64,000 bases of DNA from Pseudomonas japonica (lineage in GTDB: Bacteria; Pseudomonadota; Gammaproteobacteria; Pseudomonadales; Pseudomonadaceae), in assembly GCF_013522925.1 (NCBI RefSeq), contig NZ_JAAMQU010000011.1:124001-188000 (forward strand), written 5' to 3'. Shown in pieces: positions 27,217 through 37,659 of this stretch; positions within the stretch are counted from its first letter, which is position 1; each line of letters opens with the position of its first letter. Position numbers and translations under genes: made by a program. A model generated the notes under the pieces. It made no database searches, was not told the origin of the DNA, and was given only the letters and a program-made list of their open reading frames with translations.

Positions 27217-27246
27217 CGGTGTGCTCCTTCTGCCGCGGCCGCGCCG

Positions 27247-28623
<1,377 letters not shown>

Positions 28624-28690
28624 GATCGCTCCAGGAAGACGCTATCGAGGTGACCCGGGAGGGCGGTGAAGACACCGCCCTGTGGCCAGG

Positions 28691-31549
28691 TCAGGCCTCT
28701 TGATAGGCTTCGATAGGTGGGCAGGCGCACACGAGATTGCGGTCGCCGAACACGTTGTCGACGCGGCCCACCGGCGGCCAGTACTTGGTCGCCTTCAGGC
28801 TGGCCAACGGGTAGGCGGCCTGCTCGCGGCTGTAGCTGTGCGGCCATTCCCCCAGCAGTTCTTCGGCGGTGTGCGGCGCGTTCTTCAGCGGGTTGTCCTC
28901 GGGGTCGAGGGCGCCGCTTTCCACTCCGCGGATTTCTTCGCGAATACAGATCATCGCGTCACAGAAGCGGTCCAGCTCTTCGCGGGATTCGCTTTCGGTC
29001 GGCTCGATCATCAGCGTGCCCGCAACCGGGAAGGACATGGTCGGGGCGTGGAAGCCGAAGTCGATCAAGCGCTTGGCGACGTCATCGACGCTGATGCCGC
29101 TGCTGTCCTTGAGGGGGCGCAGGTCGAGAATGCATTCGTGAGCGACCAGGCCATTGCTACCAGTGTAGAGCACCGGGTAGTGCTCCTCGAGCCGGCGGGC
29201 AATGTAGTTGGCGTTCAGAATGGCCACTTGCGAGGCGCGCTTGAGGCCCGCGCCGCCCATCATGCGAATGTACATCCAGGTGATGGGCAGAATGCTCGCG
29301 CTGCCGAACGGTGCCGCGCACACGGCGCCTTCCTTGCGCGCCAGCTCGCCATGACCGGGAAGGAACGGCGCCAGGTGGGCTTTCACGCCAATGGGGCCTA
29401 CGCCGGGGCCGCCACCGCCATGGGGGATGCAGAAGGTTTTGTGCAGGTTGAGGTGGGACACGTCGCCGCCGAACTTGCCAGGGGCGCACAGGCCGACCAT
29501 GGCATTCATGTTGGCGCCGTCGATGTACACCTGGCCACCGTTGTCATGGATGATCTGGCAGATTTCACCGATGCCTTCCTCGAACACCCCGTGGGTGGAC
29601 GGGTAGGTGATCATCAGCGCGGCCAGGCGGTCCCGATGCTCCTCGGCCTTGGCGCGCAGGTCGTCGATGTCGACGTTGCCCCGTGCGTCGCAGGCTGTCA
29701 CCACCACGCGCATGCCAGCCATGTGAGCGGTGGCCGGGTTGGTCCCGTGGGCGGAGGAGGGGATCAGGCACAGGTCACGCTGGCTGTCGCCACGGCTCAG
29801 GTGGTAAGCGCGGATGGCCAGCAGCCCGGCGTACTCACCTTGTGAGCCGGCGTTGGGTTGCAGCGACACGGCGTCGTAGCCGGTGGCCGCGCACAGCATG
29901 GCCTCAAGTTCTTCGGTCAACGCCTTGTAGCCCTGGCTTTGCTCTGCGGGAGCGAAGGGGTGCAGGTTGCCGAATTCGGCCCAGGTCACCGGGATCATCT
30001 CGCTTGCCGCATTAAGCTTCATGGTGCAGGAGCCCAGCGGGATCATGGTGCGGTCCAGCGCCAGGTCCTTGTCGGCCAGGCGGCGCAGGTAGCGCATCAG
30101 CTCGGTTTCGGAGTGATAACGGTTGAACACCGGGTGGCTGAGAATCGCGCTCTGGCGCAGCAGCGGGGCAGGCAATGCGTCGGAGGCGCTGGCTGCAACG
30201 GTCGCGAAGTTTGGTGCCTGGCCATTGCTGAACAACGCCCAAAGCGCTTCGACGTCCGCTTGCCGGCTGGTTTCGTCCAGCGACAGGCCCACGCGTTCGG
30301 CGTCCACCTGGCGCAGGTTATAGCCAGCGGCCCGGGCCTTGGCATGTAGCTCGGCAGTGTTGGCGCCTGTGCGCAGGGTCAGGGTATCGAAGAAGGATGC
30401 CTGTTCCACCTCTACGCCCAGCTCCTTGAGCCCTGTGGCGAGGATAGCGGTGAGCGCATGGGTGCGTTTGGCAATCTGTTGCAGGCCTTTGGGGCCGTGG
30501 TAAACCGCAAACATGCTGGCGATGTTCGCCAACAGCACCTGGGCGGTGCAGATGTTGCTGGTCGCCTTTTCGCGGCGGATGTGTTGTTCACGGGTTTGCA
30601 TGGCCAAGCGATAGGCTGGCTTGCCATGGCGGTCGATGGACACGCCTACCAACCGGCCGGGCATGTCGCGCTTGTAGGCGTCTTTCGTGGAGAAGTACGC
30701 CGCGTGAGGGCCGCCGAAGCCCAGGGGCACGCCGAAACGCTGGGCGCTGCCGATGGCCACGTCCGCGCCGAATTCACCGGGCGGCGTCAGCAGTGTCAGG
30801 GCCAGCAGGTCCGCAGCCACGGCTACCAGCGCCTGGCTGCCATGGAAGCGCTCGACCACTGCCGCGTAATCCAGCACGTCGCCGTTGCTGGCTGGGTACT
30901 GAAGCAGGGCGCCAAAGAAGGCGCTGGTGTCTTCCAGCGTTTGCTCATCTGCCACCACCACCTCGATGCCTAGCGGTTCGGCACGGGTGCGCAGCACGTC
31001 CAGGGTTTGCGGGTGGCAATGTACCGAAGCGAAGAAAGCGTTGCCGCCCTTGTTTTTCGACAACCGCTTGCAGAAGGTCATGGCTTCGGCGGCGGCGGTG
31101 GCTTCGTCCAGCAGCGAGGCGTTGGCGATCGGCAGGCCGGTGAGGTCGCTGACCAGGGTCTGGAAGTTCAGCAAGGCCTCGAGCCGGCCTTGGGAAATTT
31201 CCGGCTGGTAGGGCGTATAGGCGGTGTACCAGGCCGGATTTTCCAGCAGGTTGCGCAGGATCGGTGCCGGGGTATGGGTGTTGTAGTAACCCTGGCCAAT
31301 CAGGCTTTTGAGCAGTTGGTTCTGGCCGGCGATGGCCTTGAGCGCGGCCAGGGCATCGGCTTCGCTCTGGCCGTCGCTGCCATCGAGCACGCTGGTGCCC
31401 TTGATGGAGTCCGGGATTACCGCAGCGGTGAGGGCTTCCAGGCTGTCGAAACCAAGGGTTTGCAGCAGCGCCTGCTCGTCCTCGGCGCGGGGGCCGATGT
31501 GGCGGCCGATGAATTCGTTATCGGTGGTCAAAGCAACGTCGAAAGGCAT
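28691..31549 (-). CDS. gcvP: Glycine dehydrogenase (decarboxylating), P protein
   Basis: 952 residues, the full-length single-chain form. The PLP-binding lysine lies in NLHKTFCIPHGGGGPG near residue 704, with the Gly-rich loop after it. It decarboxylates glycine and loads the aminomethyl group onto lipoyl-GcvH. It begins 11 bases after the gcvH stop. Start context GGAGACGCAAC-ATG is good. No break in frame. Confidence 0.98.
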   Translation of the reverse strand: MPFDVALTTDNEFIGRHIGPRAEDEQALLQTLGFDSLEALTAAVIPDSIKGTSVLDGSDGQSEADALAALKAIAGQNQLLKSLIGQGYYNTHTPAPILRNLLENPAWYTAYTPYQPEISQGRLEALLNFQTLVSDLTGLPIANASLLDEATAAAEAMTFCKRLSKNKGGNAFFASVHCHPQTLDVLRTRAEPLGIEVVVADEQTLEDTSAFFGALLQYPASNGDVLDYAAVVERFHGSQALVAVAADLLALTLLTPPGEFGADVAIGSAQRFGVPLGFGGPHAAYFSTKDAYKRDMPGRLVGVSIDRHGKPAYRLAMQTREQHIRREKATSNICTAQVLLANIASMFAVYHGPKGLQQIAKRTHALTAILATGLKELGVEVEQASFFDTLTLRTGANTAELHAKARAAGYNLRQVDAERVGLSLDETSRQADVEALWALFSNGQAPNFATVAASASDALPAPLLRQSAILSHPVFNRYHSETELMRYLRRLADKDLALDRTMIPLGSCTMKLNAASEMIPVTWAEFGNLHPFAPAEQSQGYKALTEELEAMLCAATGYDAVSLQPNAGSQGEYAGLLAIRAYHLSRGDSQRDLCLIPSSAHGTNPATAHMAGMRVVVTACDARGNVDIDDLRAKAEEHRDRLAALMITYPSTHGVFEEGIGEICQIIHDNGGQVYIDGANMNAMVGLCAPGKFGGDVSHLNLHKTFCIPHGGGGPGVGPIGVKAHLAPFLPGHGELARKEGAVCAAPFGSASILPITWMYIRMMGGAGLKRASQVAILNANYIARRLEEHYPVLYTGSNGLVAHECILDLRPLKDSSGISVDDVAKRLIDFGFHAPTMSFPVAGTLMIEPTESESREELDRFCDAMICIREEIRGVESGALDPEDNPLKNAPHTAEELLGEWPHSYSREQAAYPLASLKATKYWPPVGRVDNVFGDRNLVCACPPIEAYQEA

Positions 31550-31560
31550 GTTGCGTCTCC

Positions 31561-31938
31561 TCAGGCTTGTGCGGCGATGAGTTGATCGTAGGCGTTCTGG
31601 TCGAGCAGGCCATCCAGTTGGGCGGCGTCGGCGGGCTTGAAGCGGAAGAACCAGCCACGGCCCAGCGGGTCTTCGTTCACCAGCTCGGGTTTGCCCTCGA
31701 GCGCCGGGTTCACCTCAAGAATTTCACCGTCGAGCGGCATGTTGATGCTGCTCGCTGCCTTTACAGACTCCAGCACCGCCACTTCTGCGTCAGCGGCGTG
31801 ATCGCCGGTGTCTGGCAACTGCACAAATACCACGTCACCCAGTGCTTCCTGAGCGAACGCGGTGATACCCACCGTCACGCTGCCGTCCGCTTCGGCACGC
31901 AGCCACTCATGCTCATGGGTAAAACGCAAAACGCTCAT
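31561..31938 (-). CDS. gcvH: Glycine cleavage system H protein
   Basis: 125 residues from the ATG at 31938 (MSVLRFTHEHEW), with CAGGAGTGTTGC ahead of it; the open frame upstream is leader. The lipoyl lysine is Lys60 in LESVKAAS. It shuttles the aminomethyl and reducing equivalents between GcvP, GcvT and dihydrolipoamide dehydrogenase. It is the first gene of the operon, 69 bases downstream of a sigma-54 promoter. Confidence 0.97.
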   Translation of the reverse strand: MSVLRFTHEHEWLRAEADGSVTVGITAFAQEALGDVVFVQLPDTGDHAADAEVAVLESVKAASSINMPLDGEILEVNPALEGKPELVNEDPLGRGWFFRFKPADAAQLDGLLDQNAYDQLIAAQA

Positions 31939-32006
31939 GCAACACTCCTGAAGGCCGATACAGGGCCGAAAACAAGTGCCCGTGTGGGCTGGATTGCAGG
32001 GGCTGT

Positions 32007-32023
32007 TGCAATTTGGTTGCCAA
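32007..32023 (-). promoter_or_regulatory. Sigma-54 promoter of the gcvHP-sdaA-gcvT operon
   Basis: On the minus strand TTGGCAACCAAATTGCA has the -24 GG (32021-32020) and -12 GC (32009-32008) separated by exactly 10 bases, the required sigma-54 spacing. It ends 69 bases before the gcvH start, and the neighbouring regulator gene encodes a sigma-54 activator. Confidence 0.85.
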
Positions 32024-32087
32024 GCGGGGCAAAGGGCTGGTTTTGTTGGGCGCCGCTGGATCATTGAAACAGCGTGAGGAACGGCGG

Positions 32088-32181
32088 TGTAGCGGTTCCG
32101 TTACGGTTTTAAGCGAAGTCAGCGCCTGGGCGGCCTGGGGGGGGTGTAACGTGATAAATACACCGTATTGAATTCATTACG
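32088..32181 (-). promoter_or_regulatory. GcsR-like enhancer sites upstream of gcvH
   Basis: An 18-bp inverted repeat TGTAGCG-N4-CGTTACG lies at 32088-32105. TGTAACG at 32145 begins a weaker site (to 32162), and 32164-32181 ends in CATTACG. The first is 57 bp (three times 19) from the second, and the second 19 bp from the third, so all lie on a similar helix face. They resemble the 18-bp tandem sites described for GcsR at P. aeruginosa gcvH2 (motif recalled from memory). The first site is about 80 bp upstream of the -12/-24 promoter. Confidence 0.6.
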
Positions 32182-32236
32182 GGGGCGTCACGATTATGTG
32201 GACGGCCGGGAAGACCAACAGAAAGACCAGGGTTCA

Positions 32237-33748
32237 TTACTCCCTCTGCCCCGGTATCCCATACTTGCGCAGCCGATTGGCGATGGCGGTGTGCGAGGTG
32301 TGTAGCCTGGCGGCGAGCTGGCGGCTGGAAGGGTAGTCGGCGTAGAGCTTTTCCAGCAGTGCGCGTTCGTAGTCGTCCATGGCCTGTTCCAGGCTTTGCA
32401 CATCCCGGTCCCGGTGTTGGGCTACCGAAGTGCCAGCAATGTCCAGGTCGCCAATGTCCACCAGCGTACTTTCGCAGATGGCCGCAGCGCGGAAGATCAC
32501 GTTCTGGAGTTGGCGAACATTGCCCGGCCAGCGATTGCCGAGCAGCGCCGGATAGGTGCCGGGCGCCAAACGGCACACCGGCCGGCCGATCTGCGCGCAG
32601 GCCTGGCGCATGAACCAGCGCGCCAGCAACAGGATGTCCTGCCCCCGGTCGCGCAGCGGCGGCACGTCTAGGTTGAGTACATTGAGCCGGTAGTACAGGT
32701 CTTCGCGAAAGCTCCCCTCGCTGACCATTTTGTTCAGGTCCCGGTGCGTGGCGCTGAGAATACGCACGTTCACCTTCACTTCGCGCTCGCCGCCCACGCG
32801 GCGGAAGCTGCCGTCGTTGAGGAACCGCAGCAGCTTGGCCTGTAGGTACGGAGACATCTCGCCGATTTCATCCAGAAAGACCGTTCCCTGATGCGCCAGC
32901 TCCATCAAGCCGGGCTTGCCGCCGCGCTGCGCGCCGGTGAACGCGCCCGGGGCATAGCCAAACAGTTCACTCTCGGCAAGGTTCTCCGGCAACGCTGCAC
33001 AGTTGAGCGCCAGGAATGGGGCGTTGTGGCGTGCACTGGCCGCATGGCACGCCCGCGCTACCAATTCCTTGCCGGTGCCGGTTTCGCCCTGAATGAGCAA
33101 GGGCGCATCCAGCGTTGCGATACGTTGCGCGCGCGCCTTGAGTTGGCGAATGGCAGCGGACTCTCCCAGTAGCGCCTCGAAGCCTTCGGCATGGTCGTGG
33201 TGCAAGGCCGCCAGGCGCTCCCCGATCCGGTTGGGCGGGTAGAGCGTGAGCAGCGCCCCGGCGTTGGGGATGGGCGTGGCCTCCAGCAGCAGCGGCTCGC
33301 CTTCGACCGCCACTTCTCGCAGCGGCAGGCGAAACCCGTTTTCCAGCAAGGCCGTCATCACTGCAGGGTCGTTGAACAGCTCGCTCAGCGGTTGGCCCGC
33401 GAGGTCGCGCCCATACAGCGACACCATGGCGGGGTTTGCCAGCAGTACCGTGCCGGCCGTATCCACCGCCAGCACCGGGTCGCTCATGGCGGCCAGCAGC
33501 GCGTCGAGCTGCAAATGCCGGCGCTGGCCGGGCAGCATGTCTACCACCGTGACGGCAGTCACGCCTTGCACGGCAAACAACGCCCCGCGCAGCTCATCCA
33601 GCACCGCCGGGCTGAGCGTGGGCGCGTCGATGTAGACATTGGGCGGGACCATTTCCACGGCATCCAGGTTGAGGTTGCGCGCGCCCAGCAGGGCAAGCAC
33701 CTCCTGGGTGATACCGACGCGGTCTTGGAAACTTACGTGAATGCGCAT
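32237..33748 (-). CDS. gcsR: Sigma-54-dependent TyrR-like regulator GcsR
   Basis: 503 residues: ACT domain (about 1-70), PAS domain (about 80-165), AAA+ ATPase with Walker A GETGTGKE (221-228), sigma-54-contacting GAFTGA (268-273), Walker B FLDEIGE (291-297), and a C-terminal TyrR-type helix-turn-helix (SSRQLAARLHTSHTAIANRL). The ACT domain suggests amino-acid sensing; the P. aeruginosa orthologue responds to glycine and activates the glycine-cleavage operon. It lies directly upstream of gcvH in the same direction, 298 bases away. Residue choice fits GcsR rather than PhhR because of this context. Confidence 0.9.
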   Translation of the reverse strand: MRIHVSFQDRVGITQEVLALLGARNLNLDAVEMVPPNVYIDAPTLSPAVLDELRGALFAVQGVTAVTVVDMLPGQRRHLQLDALLAAMSDPVLAVDTAGTVLLANPAMVSLYGRDLAGQPLSELFNDPAVMTALLENGFRLPLREVAVEGEPLLLEATPIPNAGALLTLYPPNRIGERLAALHHDHAEGFEALLGESAAIRQLKARAQRIATLDAPLLIQGETGTGKELVARACHAASARHNAPFLALNCAALPENLAESELFGYAPGAFTGAQRGGKPGLMELAHQGTVFLDEIGEMSPYLQAKLLRFLNDGSFRRVGGEREVKVNVRILSATHRDLNKMVSEGSFREDLYYRLNVLNLDVPPLRDRGQDILLLARWFMRQACAQIGRPVCRLAPGTYPALLGNRWPGNVRQLQNVIFRAAAICESTLVDIGDLDIAGTSVAQHRDRDVQSLEQAMDDYERALLEKLYADYPSSRQLAARLHTSHTAIANRLRKYGIPGQRE

Positions 33749-33829
33749 AGGGGGCGGGCGGGCCTGAGCGGCAGAAGCCGCGAATTATGCCTTGCCCTCA
33801 GGTATGAAGGAACCGCTGCCCGCGCTTGC

Positions 33830-34189
33830 CTACGGTGTGGGCAAGTGCGCAGGGTCGACCGGGTCGCCGGGTGAACGCTGCAGTTTGTTCTGAATGTCAG
33901 CGAACATGGCGTCGTACTGCTTGTGAATGCTGATGGGTAGCACCTGGGTTGCCGGCATGCCGTGCTGGCGCGCCAGGTGGTCGATGTCGCTGGCGAAATT
34001 GAAGGCCAGGTCCGCGGGCAGGTCCAGGCCTTCGTCCAACGGCTGCCCGGCGATATCTCCAGTAACCTGGAAGTGCATCACCGTGCCGTTGGGCTCGTCG
34101 TGAGGCTCGTAGGTGATGTCCAGCCGGTACGCAACATCGCGTGGCTGGGCTGGGATGTGTTCAAGATGCAAATGGCCCGGTTCGAACAT
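33830..34189 (-). CDS. DUF5064-type hypothetical protein
   Basis: 119 residues from the ATG at 34189, which has AAGGGAGCG at the right distance. The start MFEPGHLHLEH recalls Pseudomonas proteins labelled DUF5064; function unknown. No signal peptide or membrane helix. The sequence alternates short beta-type strands (YRLDITYEP, TVMHFQVTGDI) with helices, as in a small alpha/beta protein. It sits alone between the chemoreceptor gene (73 bases upstream) and gcsR. Confidence 0.75.
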   Translation of the reverse strand: MFEPGHLHLEHIPAQPRDVAYRLDITYEPHDEPNGTVMHFQVTGDIAGQPLDEGLDLPADLAFNFASDIDHLARQHGMPATQVLPISIHKQYDAMFADIQNKLQRSPGDPVDPAHLPTP

Positions 34190-34262
34190 CGATAGCGCTC
34201 CCTTGCTGAAACGCCCCGAGGGCCGGGGCGTAGACGCTAGAAGCATAGACCGCAATGGGCAA

Positions 34263-36401
34263 TCAGACCTTGAACTGGTCCATCAGGCGCATTTGCTGGC
34301 TGGCCAGGGCGTTGAGCTGGCTGCTGACCTGTGCCGACTCCGTTGCCTGGCCGGTCAGGGTTTCGGTCACCATGCGGATTGCCGATACGTTGCGGTTCAC
34401 TTCTTCGGCCACGGCGCTTTGTTCTTCCGCGGCACTGGCGATGTGCAAGTTCATCTCGCTGATCACGCCAACCGCCTCACTGATGCGGGTAAGGGCAGAG
34501 GACGCCTGGAGAATCTGCGTAGCGTTCTCCTGGGCCTTGCCTTGGCTCGAATGCATGGTCGACACCACATCGCGAGTGGCCCCCTGGATGCGCTCGATCA
34601 CGTGGCGAATTTCTTCCACCGAATCCTGAGTACGCTTGGCCAGGTTACGCACTTCGTCGGCCACCACCGCGAAGCCACGGCCGCTCTCGCCAGCGCGGGC
34701 TGCCTCGATGGCGGCGTTCAACGCCAGCAGGTTGGTCTGCTCGGCAATGCTGCGGATCACTTCGAGCACGGTACCGATCTGCTCGCTGTTCACCGCCAGG
34801 GTTTCCACCTCGGCCACGGCTTTGCTTACTTCTTCGGCCAGGCCGTTGATGTCACGGGTGCTGCGCTCGATGATGCTCATGCCATCCCGTGCCGACTGGT
34901 CCGCCCCTCGTGCCGCGCTGGCGGCGTTGGACGCGCTGCTGGCCACTTCCTGAGCGGTGGCGCTCATCTGGTTCGAAGCGGTGGCCACCTGGTCGATCTC
35001 GCGGAATTGCACTTGCATGCCGTCGCTGGTCTGCCGAGCGATTTCCGAGGACTGGTCCGCCGTGGCGCGCGCCTCGGTGATACTGGTCTTGATCTGGGCA
35101 ATCGTGGGTTGCAGCTTGTCGAGGAAGCGGTTGAACCAGCTCGCCAGCTCGCCCAATTCATCGCGGCGAGCGTACTGGATGCGGCGGGTGAGGTCGCCTT
35201 CGCCGCTGGCGATATCCTTGAGCATCATGGCCACGCCGGTGATCGGGCGGGTCACGCCCGAGGCCGTGAGCCACAGCAACAGCAAGCCGAGCAGGCCCGC
35301 CACGATGGCCACGGCCAGGGTTTGCAAGGTGCCGCTGGTTTGCTCGGCATCCAGCAGGTTCTGAAGTTTCATGGCATCAGCCAGCAATACATTGCGGGGC
35401 AGGTCGATCGCTACACCCCATGAAGGGGCGCCTTCTACCGGTGTTACGGGATAAATGGCGCGGATCAGGTCGCCGCGGGCGATAACCTTGGCGGTGCCAC
35501 CTTGTACCAGCTGCAGGATCTCCCGGCCTTCGTCGCCGAGGGCGGTGTCGATGCGCTTGCCGAGGGTATCGGCCGCATCGCTGTTGGCGGCCAACACGCC
35601 TTTGCTGGAAAGCACCATGATGTGGCCTGCGCCGTCGAACAGCTCAGCCTTGGCCTGTACCGCGCTGACCTGAAGCGAGTTGAGGGCCAGGTCTACACCG
35701 GCCACGCCCACCACCTTGCCATCGACGCGGATGGGCAATGCGATGGTAGTCATCAGCACGGTTTTGTCGCCGATAGTGTCGGCATAGGGCTCGAGCAGGC
35801 ACAGCTTGCCGCTTTGCAGGGCGCAGGTGTACCAGGTGTTGTAGGGCAGGCCGCTGGCGTTGATGTCCGACTTCACCAGGTCGTCTTCATCGATGGCGGT
35901 GTTGTTGTCGGTGCCGTCGTAGCGGCTCCAATAGCTGCCGAAGCGGCCGGTTTCGTTGGAGCCGCGTGCCAGATCGGCTACAAAGCCGGCGTCATCGCCA
36001 TCAAAGGCGTCACGCTGGAAGACCGCCCACACCCCCAGCACGTCACGGTTACGCTTGAAGCTCAGCTCCAGCGCGCGGTTGGCTTCCTCACGGATGGCGC
36101 GATCGCTGAAGTCGTGGCGTTTGCCCGCGCTGCTCAGCTGGCCCATCTGCTCGGCTACATCACTGGCCAGCATCAGGTCGGCGCTGTAGGCCTTTTGCAG
36201 CGAAGCGGCTTTTTCCGCCGCCTGCGCCAGCAGCAGCTTCTCGACGCTACGGGTGAGCATCCGCTCGCTCGAGTCGCTGACCAAGGCATTGTTTTGCCGG
36301 CTTTGGTAAATATTCATGCCCACCACGGTGGCGACCACGGCAACAAGACATAGCCCCGCCAAGAGGACTATCTTCAAACGGATAGAAAGTGACTGCAGCA
36401 T
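34263..36401 (-). CDS. Methyl-accepting chemotaxis protein with dCache sensor
   Basis: 712 residues: membrane helix 1 near 9-29, a periplasmic double-Cache domain (about 35-355), helix 2 near 362-384, HAMP, then the signalling hairpin with SIAEQTNLLALNAAIEAARAG. In the ligand pocket region, LPYNTWYTCA precedes LLEPYAD; the conserved W-Y and E-P-Y-x-D elements are present, but the Arg of amino-acid-binding dCache receptors (R-x-W-Y) is replaced by Asn. This argues against a plain amino-acid sensor and perhaps for amines or purines. It lacks a C-terminal CheR-tethering pentapeptide (it ends DQFKV). Confidence 0.93.
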   Translation of the reverse strand: MLQSLSIRLKIVLLAGLCLVAVVATVVGMNIYQSRQNNALVSDSSERMLTRSVEKLLLAQAAEKAASLQKAYSADLMLASDVAEQMGQLSSAGKRHDFSDRAIREEANRALELSFKRNRDVLGVWAVFQRDAFDGDDAGFVADLARGSNETGRFGSYWSRYDGTDNNTAIDEDDLVKSDINASGLPYNTWYTCALQSGKLCLLEPYADTIGDKTVLMTTIALPIRVDGKVVGVAGVDLALNSLQVSAVQAKAELFDGAGHIMVLSSKGVLAANSDAADTLGKRIDTALGDEGREILQLVQGGTAKVIARGDLIRAIYPVTPVEGAPSWGVAIDLPRNVLLADAMKLQNLLDAEQTSGTLQTLAVAIVAGLLGLLLLWLTASGVTRPITGVAMMLKDIASGEGDLTRRIQYARRDELGELASWFNRFLDKLQPTIAQIKTSITEARATADQSSEIARQTSDGMQVQFREIDQVATASNQMSATAQEVASSASNAASAARGADQSARDGMSIIERSTRDINGLAEEVSKAVAEVETLAVNSEQIGTVLEVIRSIAEQTNLLALNAAIEAARAGESGRGFAVVADEVRNLAKRTQDSVEEIRHVIERIQGATRDVVSTMHSSQGKAQENATQILQASSALTRISEAVGVISEMNLHIASAAEEQSAVAEEVNRNVSAIRMVTETLTGQATESAQVSSQLNALASQQMRLMDQFKV

Positions 36402-36525
36402 GGGGCGCGCTCGTAATGGGTGAGGTGATCAGCGAGGGGCTGTGGCGCACCCCGCAAGCCGAACGTTCGACTACCTCACCGCATCGGCAAGCCATACAAG
36501 GACTTTAAATATTTTAGACAGGCGG

Positions 36526-36936
36526 TTATTGCTTGTTGGATCCTTTTACCCCTTCGGGGCGCGACCAGATCCACAGGTTCACCAGCACCATGCCACCGAT
36601 GGCCGCATAGATCGCCCAGTAATGGCGCAAGGTCAGCCACATGATCACGGCGCACGCCAGCATGCTGAAGGTCGCGGCCAGTTTCGACCGCCGTGTGATC
36701 ACCTTGCCGTTACGCCAGTTGCGGATGATCGGGCCGAACACCTTGTGGTGCTCCAGCCAGGCAGCAAGCCTGGGCGAGCTGCGGGTAGCGGCCCAGGCGG
36801 CAATCAGCACGAACTCGGTAGTGGGCAGGCCTGGGACGAAAATGGCAATGATGCCGATGCCCAGGCATACGTAAGCCAGCACGCCGTAGAGAAGGCGGGC
36901 GAGCCGCGAGCGGTTGGGGGGAAGCTGGGCGGTCAT
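36526..36936 (-). CDS. DUF454 (YbaN-like) inner-membrane protein
   Basis: 136 residues from the ATG at 36936. It has a first membrane helix (LLYGVLAYVCLGIGIIAIFVPGL), the family motif PGLPTTEFVLIAAW, a cytoplasmic basic loop (WLEHHKVFGPIIRNWRNGKVI) and one or two more helices near the C-terminus. The function of DUF454 is unknown. It follows the haem oxygenase gene by 55 bases and so is the last gene of the putative haem-uptake operon. The ribosome site is weak. A link with haem or biliverdin handling is inference from position. Confidence 0.85.
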   Translation of the reverse strand: MTAQLPPNRSRLARLLYGVLAYVCLGIGIIAIFVPGLPTTEFVLIAAWAATRSSPRLAAWLEHHKVFGPIIRNWRNGKVITRRSKLAATFSMLACAVIMWLTLRHYWAIYAAIGGMVLVNLWIWSRPEGVKGSNKQ

Positions 36937-36991
36937 CGGCACCGTGCAGAGATGGGGCCCGGCCACGCCGAGGGCGGGCCGGGCAATGAAT

Positions 36992-37606
36992 TCAAGCCTG
37001 TGCACGGGCAAAGGCCGTTTGCAGCAATACAGTAAAGCGCTCAAACGCCGCGAGCGCGCCTGCCTCGGCGAGCTGCTCCTCACGTTCGTCCAGCGCCACG
37101 GCATCCAGCGCTTTGACAAAGGCCTTCCAGCCCGCCGCCCGGCCCCCTTCGGGTTCGGCCAGATGGCGAGCCCCCTGCGTAGGCGACAGCCCGAGGGCCT
37201 CGGCGCGCTTGAGGAGGAACGCGGCGCCGAGTTTCGACCCTTCAGAGACAAAAATCCAGCCCAGCGATTCGCCGAGGGACAAACCCGCCGGCGCGCCGGG
37301 CACCGCGGCAGGTAGCTCTACCTGCAAATATGACAGGTCTGCGCGGGCCTGCTCCAGACGGCAGCGCGAGGGCAGATCGGGGAAATGGATTACCAGGCGA
37401 GGGTTGTTATAAAGCGTTTCGAGCTCGGCCTGGAACTGGTACTGGGCCGTCACGAAGCGGCTGAAGCCTTCGATCGAATCGAAGGGTGCCTGGGCCTTCA
37501 CCAGCCTGTCGAGCACTTCGTGAGGGGCATGGGTGGCTTGGCTCAGCCGTTGCGAGCGTAGCGGATGTGCGAGGGTTTGCTGCGCGAAGGTGGCGTTTGC
37601 GTTCAT
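36992..37606 (-). CDS. hemO: Biliverdin-producing haem oxygenase (HemO/PigA type)
   Basis: 204 residues from the ATG at 37606 with TGGAGCGAACCC ahead; the frame runs on upstream into the receptor gene end. The RSQRLSQATHAPHEVLD segment aligns with the proximal-histidine helix of PigA (RSQRL....PH), placing the likely haem ligand at His29; GESLGWIFVSEGSKLGA is the distal helix with the Gly-rich kink. It degrades haem to biliverdin, iron and CO. It lies 53 bases after the TonB receptor gene in the same direction. Confidence 0.9.
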   Translation of the reverse strand: MNANATFAQQTLAHPLRSQRLSQATHAPHEVLDRLVKAQAPFDSIEGFSRFVTAQYQFQAELETLYNNPRLVIHFPDLPSRCRLEQARADLSYLQVELPAAVPGAPAGLSLGESLGWIFVSEGSKLGAAFLLKRAEALGLSPTQGARHLAEPEGGRAAGWKAFVKALDAVALDEREEQLAEAGALAAFERFTVLLQTAFARAQA

Positions 37607-37659
37607 GGGTTCGCTCCAGAATTCGAAGGTGCCGGGCGGCAACACAGCCCGGCAAGGTG

